Assembly (NCBI GenBank): GCA_000827495.1
Contig: KN817563.1
Span: 186,001-250,000, forward strand
DNA length: 64,000 nt
Origin: Hypholoma sublateritium FD-334 SS-4
Taxonomy: Eukaryota; Basidiomycota; Agaricomycetes; Agaricales; Strophariaceae
Direction of reading: 5' to 3'
The notes under the pieces were generated by a model that made no database searches, had not been told where the DNA came from, and saw nothing but the letters and a program-made list of their open reading frames with translations. This document shows, one piece after another, positions 10,997-21,462 of the stretch (the first letter of the stretch is position 1; the number at the start of each line of letters is the position of its first letter). Made by a program: the position numbers and the translations under genes.

Positions 10997-12848
10997 CTAC
11001 AGGGGTTCACCACGAAGCCACCTGTTTACCATCTCCAGACTTTCCTTAGGCTTGTCGTATGGTACCTACGTATTCCGCGTTAGCTTTGGAAGTCATAGAC
11101 GCAATCAAAGGCCATCTGCGCACCATGTGTCCCGCGCCCTCTATCGTCGCAAACGTCAGCCCCTGCGCACTCCGCGTCATACCCGCCTGAACCCCGCTGA
11201 CATTCCACGCTCGCAGAGGCTCCCCTGAAAACTCTGCGTGTCCCGTCCACTCGAGTGCACGCGTCCACGCCTCGTTCCCGACGTGATTGCAGATCCAGTC
11301 GTTCTTGCCTACGTAGATCAGCGCGCGCACACCGCGCTCGAGGAGCGCCGCGACGTAGTGCTGTGTTGGGCGGTATTCATCTAGGTTAGCGGTAAACGCA
11401 GAGTTGACCGCAACGCTATAAGGAGGGAATGGATCTTTTATGGAAGGGTCGACGCCGAGCTGCGCACGAATCTCGGGGCGGTCTAGGTAGGCTGCAATGC
11501 GTCTGGGCGGGTGTTAGTTTGCTGATGATGAGGTGGGGATCAAACGTACTTGGTCATGGGGTAGCATATCGTATCTTGCAAGGTGCCGTCGCAGTCTCGG
11601 CTGATGTCATATGGGTTTTTTCCTGGCCTTCTGTATTAAAATATATCTTATTGAGAAGACTCAGAGCATACCGGAGGCCATTACTGGTTGTGCGAGCTCT
11701 GAATCGCAGAATAGTGACGCAGAGCGGCAAGATATCGCATCGAATATGTCTACGCACGATTCCTTCAGCATCTTCTCGCATCTGGGGAGCTTGAGAAACA
11801 CTTCAGGGCCCACGAATGGGGAGGAAGTTTGCTGAGGCACGTACGACTTGCTTCATCCTCACGCAGGTCGCGATACTGAGAATAGGTTCCACCGACACGG
11901 GCGTGCAAGCGACTTCATAGTACGCCGCAGTCATGCTAAAGAAGTCCGTGAGTCCGTTTCCTGACGCAAAATCGTCAACACGAAGGCCGTCCGAGTAGCG
12001 CCCGAAGACACATACCAATCATTATCGACGTGAGATTGATGGGGACCATTCCCGCTTCCACGAGCTTCGCATTCTGGTCGTACACCTCTGAAGCGAACAC
12101 GGGAATGTACCGCCCTCCGTACGACTCGCCTGCCATATGGAATGCCCGCCCCTGGAACTTGCTGAAGTGTGCAAAGAAGATCGCAACGAACGCAGCGACG
12201 TCCTTTGCGGCGTCCTCCGTCGTGCTTACGGTCTCCCCGTGCCCAGCATACGAGAACCCGACGCCGACGGGCTGGTCAATGAAGAAGATGTTCGCGTTTG
12301 AGTTCCATGATTCTGGGTGGAACTTGGTGCCGTTCGCGTCTGACACTCTGCATGGTCCAAGCTCCATGAAGAGACCCATGGAGGACGAGCCACCGGGACC
12401 TCCATTGGTCCAAAATATGACGTCGTCGGTGTCGGGGTCGTTCCTGCTCTCGAAAAAATAGAAGAAGAGGTGTCGCGCTTCGATATCAATGTAGCCCGTA
12501 TATGATCTATAAGATTGGCGCTCTGTTCAGCACACCTTATCTTTCCTAAGTGCGACGAGCACGTACTTCACGGTGTTGTCGCAAAAGTCGGTTGACTCCT
12601 TCAAGCGCAGACTGTAGCGTGGAAATTCGGGATGGGAAAGGGTGGTGAACCCAGTTTGCGACACAGCAGAAAGGTCCTCAAGCGGCGTGAAGAGGTCTTC
12701 GGCGTACGAGCGCTGGTTTCCTGCCAGTCAGTATTAGTTTAAGCTTGACGCCATCAAGCGGCATCAACGACATGCCTAGAAACTTCTGCTGGGCATTTCC
12801 CAGGACCGTCCAGCTCAGCAAGCTGGCACAGATAGCTTGCACTAGCAT
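10997..12848 (-). CDS. Serine carboxypeptidase (peptidase S10), paralog 1
   Basis: Secreted or vacuolar enzyme that removes C-terminal residues. Exon 1 (12848-12776) encodes the signal peptide MLVQAICASLLSWTVLGNAQQ. After an intron with a GC donor come DLFTPLEDL, PRYSLRLKESTDFCD, IFFIDQPVGVGFSY, the nucleophile motif GESYGGRYIP, CVRMKQ, the aspartate loop YVGKNDWICN and the histidine motif TIEGAGHM. The end is VPYDKPKESLEMVNRWL. Ser, Asp and His are thus all present. In the oxyanion-hole region it reads NGGPGGSSS, where the family and paralog 2 have NGGPGCSSS, so the disulfide cysteine is a glycine here. The paralog's intron at this site is absent. Several introns of about 50 bp interrupt the gene; their exact ends between 11400 and 12000 were not all fixed. 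Confidence 0.87.
12721..12775 (-). other. GC-AG intron in serine carboxypeptidase 1
   Basis: The donor is AG|GCATGT and the acceptor TGGCAG. The paralog at 40642 has the normal donor GTATGT at the aligned place, and splicing here joins FLG to NQRSYAEDLFTPL in frame. Branch-like sequences ACTAATAC and CTGAC are present. Confidence 0.75.
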
Positions 12849-14403
12849 CGTCCCGGTATTGGCTCGGAAAAGGAGTGGGCGATGGCAGACGTCGTGCACA
12901 TCATGATGGCGCCTACTTTTATCGTTGAAGTCCGCCAAGTTTAGTCGCGCGTAGGCGGGCTAAATTTGTCTCCGCTGCCGAAGTCAAATCGTGATAGGGG
13001 CTGCGGATTTCGCTGCGCTGCGGCCTGCGCTCACTGGAGCGACATTTCTCCGATAAAGTACAAGTTTTGCTTACAGAATTAACCCGCAGCATATGGCAAA
13101 GCAAGATAATTCAATGGCGACCGTGCTATCTTTGGTGTGTATTTTTTTCTAACAAAGAAACAACGTCGAAATTGCACACAGGTGACTCGGTTGCGCGTCT
13201 CGAGGAGCGGCGACCTCGACTGTGCAATAGCGACATTACTCACAGTGACTAAAGGCGTTTCTTTTATAGATGAAATTTTCTTACAATTCCACCCAACCTG
13301 CGCCTTCCACAAAATAGGGAATCGCTTTTAAATTTATCCCCGGGCCATTCCAACTTGAATACAGTATCTGAATCATTACTGCTGACTTGTTTCCGACGCA
13401 CCGCCAATCTCGCCACTTACCTGCAGCCTGGGCTTAATGTCGCGATGCCGTGAGTGTCAGGGTTTTGAACTATGAATAAAACGCGGGACAGTGCTTGGAC
13501 TCGTCTACCGAGAGCCGGCGGAGTGTTATTTTTAGTTCTCTGTTTAGTCCAGTGGGGTCGAAGTGATCATCCAGTTTATTTAATAATGCAGGCAGCTCTC
13601 TATTTCATGGAAAATTCTCGTCCACATTTATTGGAAATTAGTCTTGCTACGGATAGCTCTCTTCTGCCTTTCAGAATCGCGGGTGCTAAGTGCCGTAGGC
13701 CAACCTCATGGCTATCTTATCAAGTGATGTCATCTCCCTGCAGGCTGCAGACGACGTCGTTGTAGCTCGATGTGAATCGCTGATTATTCAGGCTTCTCAA
13801 AATAAAATCTTCGTGTCGTCTTTTCAGGTTGTTCGTCATTTTGAAAGAAGGGGAAGTCATTTAGAATATCAGACGTGAAGAACTTGGAGAACACAAAGAG
13901 AGCATCTACGAATCTGAGAGTGGGGCGGAGCAAGAAAGAAGGTTCGGACATTATAGTGGCCGTACAGATGAAAAGATGAAAGAACATGAAAGAACGATAG
14001 AGACTCGTGGGGACTACTGCAGAATCTCCTGGAATTATCGACAACGTCCAAGCAGAGTCGCGAAAGAACGGACAAAGAACGAAGTACTGCAGATCATGTC
14101 TTTGTCCGTCGATCTTAGATCTTAGAAGCTAAAACGGCAGGGACATTCGGATTTCGGTTTCAAGTTATGACTCGAAACCAGATCTGGATGGATCTACTTG
14201 AACGAATAAAAAGGCTCGCTTTGATTTCGGAACCCCCATCTAGGAAACCTTACCAGTATCCTCCCAGATCTTCAGAGCTCATACTACTCCCCCAATTCTT
14301 TGTTACATCTCTCAAATTCTCTTGGAACAACTGGAATTCATTCCATCGCGTTTCATACTTGTTATTACACCTAGATAATATATACTTGAGCATTGCTTTC
14401 GAC
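12849..14403. other. Intergenic region before the Gag-like gene
   Basis: About 1.5 kb with only short, frame-incoherent ORFs. It should include the carboxypeptidase promoter. I looked for long terminal repeats bordering the Gag-like gene by comparing this region with 16300-16850 and saw none. Confidence 0.4.
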
Positions 14404-16290
14404 ATGTTGTCCCCATTGTCGCAATCGCATGCCGGCGTCCAAGCGCGTAGCACCGTGCAGATGGACGCTGATCTGTTATCCATTCTTGAACCTGGCTCTC
14501 CGGACCTCGCCGGTCGGAAGCTTGAACTCCATGGCACTGCGGCTGCGGGCAATGGCTCGTTTCGTGATGCCGTGGTATTTGGAAAGAGCTCAGGACGTTA
14601 CTCTGGCGGTCGGAAAGTAGAGCAACCCCCGGAACCGCCTTGGGTCATCATCGAACGCAGACGTCAAGACCGACTCAATTCGCAGCGCGCCAAATCGGGT
14701 TCCATCCAGCATCTGAAAACCACCACCACACAAGCCGACAGCGGGACGCACACTGCCGTGTCAATACCATCAACACCACCTCCGGCTGCGCTCGGCAACA
14801 CTCTAACCTCTTGGCCGCCGACACTGCCGACCCCGGACGCCGACATCACATCTCCAATCACGGCAACGTCCGAAGGATCAGCAGCGGCACGTCCTCACAC
14901 AACCACACCACAAACGATAATTCCACACGTCTGGCCGCCGCTCATCCCTAATACTACTAAAGCGCACGGAAAACCAGCCAAGGAACACAACTACCAGGAT
15001 GCCACCGCCAAGAGTCAGGATGCTGCTATCTCAATCACCCCTGTCGCGCCCATTGACAGCATCTGGATGGAAATCCCCCCGGCGACCTTCAAAGCACAAG
15101 GAGAATCCGAGCGGAGAATAGGTCATGCGAAGGAGTCAGGGCATCGGAGCACCACTACTAACATCATAGCACGCCCGAAACCTCTCACAAGTATGCCACT
15201 GTGGGCAGACGTCCCTGCTAAGTCTCCGCCCTCCACCATCACCAACCACGGCGCCGCCGAAAGATACGTCGGGCACATCCTCAGCAGTTTGGACAAATCC
15301 CATCTCTACAACACCAACTACTCTTCCTCTGGTTCACAAAGCAGCGCCTCTTCGCCACTCTCTTCGCCTATGTCATCCTTCAGCGTCTCGACAAGTTCCA
15401 GCAGCTCGATACTAGTCCCGCCTATTACTCCGAACCCTTACGACGGATGCGCCAACCGACGTTTGTTTGAACGCTTCGTCTTCGAGGGAACCACATACGT
15501 GCACTCCGCACGCTACCCGCCGACAGCTCAAGTACAGGCGCTCTCATACTTCATCTCCGGGCGCGCCTACGATTTCTTCCAACGCGAGGTGTCTCGTGCA
15601 TGCGCCTCCTGGTCTCTCCCTACTTTCTTTGCAGAGCTCTACAACTACTGTTTCCCTGCCGAGTTCCGAGGAGAGCAGCTTGAGATCGCGCGCCGTGTCC
15701 TCCAGGGTAACACGTCCGTCGCCACGTACGCGCGCGGGCTCGAGGCGCTGTACACGCTCTCGGGGGGAGGCCCGGGCAGGGGAAAGGGTTTCCGTGCACG
15801 CGTGCGCAAGCTGTGGTCTGGTCTACGGCCCGAGCTGCAGGAGGTTCTATGGCGCGAACGCTTCGACCCGGACACGGCAACTTGGGAGGAGGTCGTTGCG
15901 CACGCAAGCGCGGCGGAGCGCGCGGACCGGCGACCCGGTGCTGGCGCATGGGACGCTCCCGAGTACAGCCCGCGGCCGCGCAGCGCGCGCTCGGACGAGA
16001 CCGAATTCGACGAGGGCGACACGCGGATTGCCTTCAGTCCATTCGGCAGCGACGACGACATGGACCGGCGCATAGGCTACGGACGCAAGCGGAAAGAATA
16101 TGGACCCTCTCGTATCACCAGTCACCCCGACCATTCTCGACAATGGGGCGTCGCCCGCCCTCGAGCCAGAAAGGCGCCCGACAGCCGAGGGCCTGATCTG
16201 CAGAATAGCTCGCGCTGCTTCTACTGCTCTAAATTTGGGCACGCCTCGCTGCACTGCCCGCGTCGCAGGGAAGCGGCGGCACTGCAGTAA
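14404..16290 (+). CDS. Retrotransposon Gag-like protein with CCHC zinc knuckle (solo gag)
   Basis: A single uninterrupted reading frame. The frame is open from 14167, but codon use before 14404 is AT-rich and poor, so MLSPLSQSHAG at 14404 (or MDADLLS at 14461) is the more likely start. The first ~330 residues are low-complexity Ser/Thr/Pro/His-rich. Then comes a Gag/capsid-like helical region (ALSYFISGRAYDFFQREV, FFAELYNYCFPAEFRGEQ, LWSGLRPELQEVLWRE), as in Ty3/gypsy capsids. A C-terminal zinc knuckle CFYCSKFGHASLHC follows (C-X2-C-X4-H-X4-C). No protease, reverse transcriptase, RNase H or integrase follows; the next gene is an unrelated F-box gene. It may be a domesticated gag or the last intact piece of an element. 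Confidence 0.75.
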   Translation: MLSPLSQSHAGVQARSTVQMDADLLSILEPGSPDLAGRKLELHGTAAAGNGSFRDAVVFGKSSGRYSGGRKVEQPPEPPWVIIERRRQDRLNSQRAKSGSIQHLKTTTTQADSGTHTAVSIPSTPPPAALGNTLTSWPPTLPTPDADITSPITATSEGSAAARPHTTTPQTIIPHVWPPLIPNTTKAHGKPAKEHNYQDATAKSQDAAISITPVAPIDSIWMEIPPATFKAQGESERRIGHAKESGHRSTTTNIIARPKPLTSMPLWADVPAKSPPSTITNHGAAERYVGHILSSLDKSHLYNTNYSSSGSQSSASSPLSSPMSSFSVSTSSSSSILVPPITPNPYDGCANRRLFERFVFEGTTYVHSARYPPTAQVQALSYFISGRAYDFFQREVSRACASWSLPTFFAELYNYCFPAEFRGEQLEIARRVLQGNTSVATYARGLEALYTLSGGGPGRGKGFRARVRKLWSGLRPELQEVLWRERFDPDTATWEEVVAHASAAERADRRPGAGAWDAPEYSPRPRSARSDETEFDEGDTRIAFSPFGSDDDMDRRIGYGRKRKEYGPSRITSHPDHSRQWGVARPRARKAPDSRGPDLQNSSRCFYCSKFGHASLHCPRRREAAALQ

Positions 16291-16862
16291 AGGGCGACGA
16301 CAACAAGATGACAGGCCGTATGGGTGTACTCAAGGAAGCCAGAAGATAATACAGCAAAGATAATATTTATAGTTCAAAGTTCAAGTAATACAAGTTCCAG
16401 ACGAGTTCCAAATGAACACAAATGTTTTATTTTTCTTTTCCAATTTTTTTTACGCCCTGCCATGATCTCAACTTTCTCCATCTCAACTTGTTTCATTGTT
16501 TCGATTCACCTTGTATAATAGATATGTTAGTATTTAGTGTACTCATCTTTGACTGCTAATATATCGCTTGTAACGCGCTCTTCGAAAAATCTTTGTTAAA
16601 CTTTGGTCGCGGTAAACTTGCGACCGGTAAGCGCGGGTATGGCCGAGCCTTTCAAAGGCCGCCTTCTGACTCTTCGGTAAGTGTGTTTTGGGGAGCCTCT
16701 CTACGCTTTGTCGTTTCGCTGAAAACCCACCCTTTGTCTTTCCGCCCATTGTTGTATCTACATCGCCACTCACAGTGGCGTGGTGCTATATATTCAGAAG
16801 TTCCATGGCGGTAACTCCAACACCGCGTCGCTTGCACTGCGCCCTACCTTTTCTCTGTCTTG
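16291..16862. other. Spacer and 5' leader of the F-box-type gene
   Basis: Short AT- and CT-rich stretch. TATA-like ATATATTC lies near 16788, about 75 bases before the ATG, in a region likely to be the promoter of the following gene. No gene was seen. Confidence 0.35.
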
Positions 16863-18426
16863 ATGACGACCATTCAGTGGCAGGCCACGAATTCAACCTT
16901 CTCAGATCTCTCCCAAGAGCTGCTCGACGAAATAGTGGACTATGGCGATGCACTCGACGACCCAGCTTTCTTCAGCAACTGTGCACTCGTATGCCGCTCC
17001 CTTCGCTCACGGGCTCAATGGCATATCTACCAGGACATCAGTGTGTTGACCACTCTCCGCGTCCGAGAACTATCAGCGCACATGCAGAACAGGAATACCC
17101 ATATTTCTTCGTACATCAAGAGAATCATGACTACAGCCGAACAGCTCAATACAGGCCACGGTCTGAGCCCGTCGTTTACCCGCTTTTTGGCCATCATCAA
17201 GATGCAATCACCAAATTCGTCAATATCTCTGCGCATCGTTGGGGGTAATTTTGAAGTTGGGGAATGCCTTCACGCTTTTGCTCCTTCGTGTGATTACGTT
17301 GAAGCCAGCCTTCCGGAATGTCTTTCGATCGTGACGTCTTTGGGACTGATCAATATCCAAGATTTTCCTGTCATGGTATTCTCTCACCTCTGTAGGCTTA
17401 CTGAGCTTGCGATCACAAACGTCTCATTCCACGCTGCCAGATTTCCAGCCTCTTTTCCCTTTGGTTCCCTCAAGCTACTTATCGTCAAGGACACAGAGGT
17501 CCTTCCGGGACTGGTGATACGCTGCTGTCCGCAGCTACTTATGCTTGACCTCCAGGATGTAGGCTTATCAAGCGCCGGAGTAGCAGCTGTGAGGACGCCG
17601 CTACCGAAGATAAAGCACGTTTTTATCTCACACCTACGACACAAATCGATCAAGATGCTGGTAGACTCACTTGTGGATGTCAGCTCTCTTGAAACGGCGT
17701 TGGACATCACTCGTTTCGAACATCTAGACGAGAACAATCCCGACGAGTCTATCGGAGACGCTGTATCGATGCAGTACATGATTCACTCATGCAAGAGGTC
17801 TCTCAATTATTTTGAAGTGAATTGCAGTGCGTCTCTCCCTTGCATCTGCGCGCTTGGCCGGTTCGAGTATAATAACACAACCCACAGAGACTCACAGTTA
17901 TTCAACCGACACGCCGCAAATTATTTGTGCCCTGTCCGAGTTTGTCAACCTCAAAATGCTGGCCCTGGAATTCTGCTGCATCAACGAAGCCGATGCAGTC
18001 AACACCGCTCCGTATCTACGCGATATCCTAAGGACCATCCTACCGGACGACCATATATTAGAGCACCTCGAGATCAGCATCTATGTGGGCCTCGAGGTAA
18101 GCGCTACGAACCATAGATGGCTGGACGATCCCGATTACGATACGCTGCCTCGTGTCTTCGCGCAGCGCGCGTGGAACGACGTCAGGCAGGCGTTGGCTGC
18201 GCTTGCTACCAAAGACAATCTGAGAATCGTGTTCTCCGTGCACGGCCTCGGTTCAGTCCTTAATCCGAACACTCACATTGTTTTTCCGACTACCGAAGGC
18301 GCAACTTTCCGATGCATGATGGAGAAATGGGCCCTGGAGAATCTTGAGCCCGAGTTGGAGGTGGGCCGGGGCCAGGTGTTCCGGGTCAAGACTTGGATAG
18401 AGTCCCATGGAGCCACAGTCATCTGA
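16863..18426 (+). CDS. F-box-type protein (basidiomycete family)
   Basis: Exons 16863-17826 and 17888-18426, joined by a 61-bp GT-AG intron, give 500 residues with no frame break. The N-terminal segment FSDLSQELLDEIVDYGDALDD, then CALVCRSLRSRAQWHIY, is a typical F-box helix set. The body has irregular leucine-rich segments (LCRLTELAITNVSF, QLLMLDLQDVGLSS, FVNLKMLALEFCCI), common in the very large F-box families of Agaricomycetes. The C-terminus (EKWALENLEPEL) has no known motif. The expected role is an SCF substrate adaptor through Skp1. It shares general layout but little sequence with the minus-strand F-box gene at 5290. Confidence 0.8.
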
Positions 18427-19899
18427 GCAAGCACCTGGCGTACGAAGATACATTATGAAGCATCAGAATATATTGGCGGGGAGGTTGTCTGAACTTTGCA
18501 GGCGACGCTCCGATAATTCGATTCGTTGCCGCCTAACATCGGACGCAAAATATTTATACTATGTGCACGTACTGGAATATAAGTGAAGGAGGTAGTGGGA
18601 GCGAGGACGTGCGGTCCTTGTGCGGCAGCCTTCGTACATATGCGCTTTGCGTGGCCTGATCACGTCAACGTACCAGTGGGCATTCGGTATATTATCCTGT
18701 TAGCGTATGACAGAAGGCTCCACTGCGTAATAAGTCAGTCCGATTCGACGTAGCGGCCTCGTTGCGTCATATGTACGGAATGTACAATATTTCCCTTGGT
18801 GCGCACTCCGCTTCCAGAGCGCGTGGCACATATGCACCCTACCACGTGTTATTAGATACGGGATAAACGTTAAACGTTAAACGCAAGTTAAACGCTTAGC
18901 ACTTTTATGTGGCATAAATACCTGAAGGGTACATGTTAAACACTCTAGTCTAGGTTCAATGCGGCGAGACCACCGCGCGGGGATCAGTCGCGTTGTGCAA
19001 TTCTTTCATGGACAAGAAAAAATGTACTGGAAATCGCAAGGAAGTCGACATGAAGGCAGGACATTAGATACTTCGATACCGGAAACTGCAGTGCAGTATC
19101 TTACGCTTCTTCCTTAGATCAGCGGTGTCCAGTGGGAAGTAAAAGACAACAAATTTTATCTATAAAACAACTACGCCTTTTTCTGAGTCCTGAGAGTCGC
19201 ATACATGCGAAAGGGGACAGGTGTGGTGTACAATTAAATGTGGATATTAACATCGTGTCGTCCAAAGCTGCACACCCGATGGCGAGCCTCCAATTCCATG
19301 AAAAGGAAGCATTGGCCTACCGTGCTTGTACCTGTGCGTGAGCGGGTGAAAAGCGCCGGAGCCATGGGCACTACTAGGCACTACTAACACTCGCTAAACT
19401 AGTACATAACCGTCTCTCTGGTACTTAGTTGCCAGAAAATCAAACGACGGGACACGCCGGATGTCCTGTCTCCGCCCGTTACAGCCTGGAAAGTGAACCG
19501 CAGGTGGCAGCGCATAGGATGGTCAGCCGATGCCCCATGCGCATTGCGCAGTGCAGTTTCAGCGCTCGGCGCCAACCGCGTCTAGTTACTGCGCCTCATT
19601 AATCATTCCTGACCTAGCCTACGTCGACGGTCGACACATCTTGGGCCGCAGCCAAAAATAGACTGGGAACCAATGATGGCATCTACCGCCGAGGCAGCAG
19701 TTCTTATGGTAAGTACGACTGCTCACTTGAAAGGTCGCTGCCTCTTCGCTTGAGAGGATAATATCTTGCGGAGACATCGGCTAGTCCTTTGAGCTGCCGT
19801 CTTTTGCGCGTGCTAAAACCCAGTCCGCTTGATCGTCTTTCTCAAACTTTGCGGATGTGGCGTGTCTATATATATCGGGCGCTAATTTAAGTATTGGCG

Positions 19900-19950
19900 A
19901 CGGTGATCAGTCTTGAGTCCCCTGTTCGATCTTGATCCCGCCCCATTTAG
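19900..19950 (+). repeat. Dispersed repeat fragment, related inverted copy near 20640-20690
   Basis: The string AGTCCCCTGTTCGATCT is followed by GAT in both places, once on the plus strand (about 19915) and once on the minus strand (about 20640-20665). Similarity fades over about 45 bases. GTTCGATC resembles a polymerase III B box, so a decayed tRNA-derived SINE is one possibility. Confidence 0.35.
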
Positions 19951-21411
19951 ATGCCGGTGGTTGCCGCATCACGCGCAGGCGCGCGCCGAGATGCCTGCGC
20001 AAGGCGCGCGTACTTCACCGCTCCCTCTCCTTTGCGCGCATGCGCCTTACCAATTGATAACTGCGCTTATTCGAGGCATTCATGCTGAAAACAAAAGACC
20101 TGGTGTGATAGGATGATTTTTTGAGTGTCCGGGCTGAAGGACAGGACTACGCAATGGCCACATCTCGACGCAGATGCTCGTCCGGACTCCGCACCTTCAT
20201 CAATAGTAACAATTATCACGCTTTCATATTTTGTGTACTTTGCGTGGATTCATTTTGGTTACGTCTTGGCTGTATTCTTGTGTAGATCAATGNTATATAA
20301 AATATATGTCCATTGTCAATTTTTGGAGCTTCGGCAGGTTGGTAGTGATTTTATTGAGAAGCGATGGAAAAGTATTGAAACTTTCTATATTAACGGCTAT
20401 TTTATCGAAATGTACTGTATCAAATAAATCACGAGCGCCAATTATTAAACATATGTTCATGTACAACATTTTGTAGTCAACTTTAGATGGTGCATTAACA
20501 GTCAGCACTCCCCCGCTGGTTCAAAGAGCGGAGGGGCCAAGGAGGAGGGTGGAATGGACAATACTACATTGGTACACGCTGCCTTTTTTGTGTTTTGCGC
20601 CGCCTGCTTGCCGCCAGCCGTTATTCGGCAGCAGATCGAGATCGAACAGGGGACTACAGACTCGACGGTGATTGGGACTTCGGTTAAGTAATTCACGGTG
20701 GTCCCAGGATTGGAGCCTTCGCGTTTCGTTTGAATAGAGAATCTTGACATGGGAAGCGTGGTGGGTGCGGGCGCCTAGTTTCCGGTGGAAATAAACAGAA
20801 TGGACGCGCTGAGACAGAGGGATCTTGATTGGCGGTGATGTCGAATTGCACGGAGACTCGGAGAGGGGGGCTAGGGGAAGGGTTGCGTGTGAGCGGCGTG
20901 CATTAGTCGCGGGAACCAGAAGCGCCTCGAGACCCGCGAATAGTACATGTATTATGTGACGTGTGAGCCTCGTTCTACATCTATTCACAATGCACATGTA
21001 CGATTACAACACCTTGACAACACTGACACGGACGCCCGAGAAATTCGGCGTCCGATGCGGTTGTAGCCCCATGTAGGGTCCCTCAACTTGTAGGCGGAAA
21101 GAGGACGAGACAAAGTAGAGGAAGGTCAAGAGCGACTCGGACACAAAGGAGAGGCAAGACAACTTGAAGCGTCAGGGCCAGGCGTACCGGCGGGCGAAGA
21201 AAATGGTGGTTTAATCAAATTCTCTGAAACAGAGCTCAGGCAGGTACGCGGTCTGCACGGTGCCGAAGTTCAATTGGACTATCAAAGTAAGATTGAGACC
21301 ATCAAAAGTTCAGCGCCCAAGAACCAATTGAGAGTGAATATGGATGGTATTGATAGGACGTAGTGTACGATCAGTGCGTGGGGGATATATGAGTGGAATT
21401 ACACTAAGGCC

Positions 21412-21418
21412 TATAAAA
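21412..21418 (+). promoter_or_regulatory. TATA box of the DUF2235 gene
   Basis: TATAAAA lies 51 bases before the ATG at 21463. It is the only good TATA match in this stretch and is well placed for a fungal core promoter. Confidence 0.5.
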
Positions 21419-21462
21419 ACACACTTGTTCAAGAATCCCCGTCACTCAATCTCGCTCCAAGA

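Larger units (their letters stand above)
18427..21462. other. Three-kilobase intergenic region
   Basis: No convincing gene. Noted: repeated TTAAACG words at 18867-18897; a CATGCGCATTGCGCAG string near 19538 that echoes the palindrome at 9830; two inverted related segments near 19913 and 20645; and one ambiguous base at 20293. Short ORFs on both strands lack motifs. Confidence 0.5.

Noticed and set aside
13340..16850. LTRs flanking the Gag-like gene
   Set aside because: I compared the two flanks by eye for shared TG...CA-bounded repeats and found none. A computed self-alignment would be decisive.
20502..20997. 158-codon minus-strand ORF
   Set aside because: No motif or start context. It overlaps the repeat fragment noted near 20640 and is probably chance.
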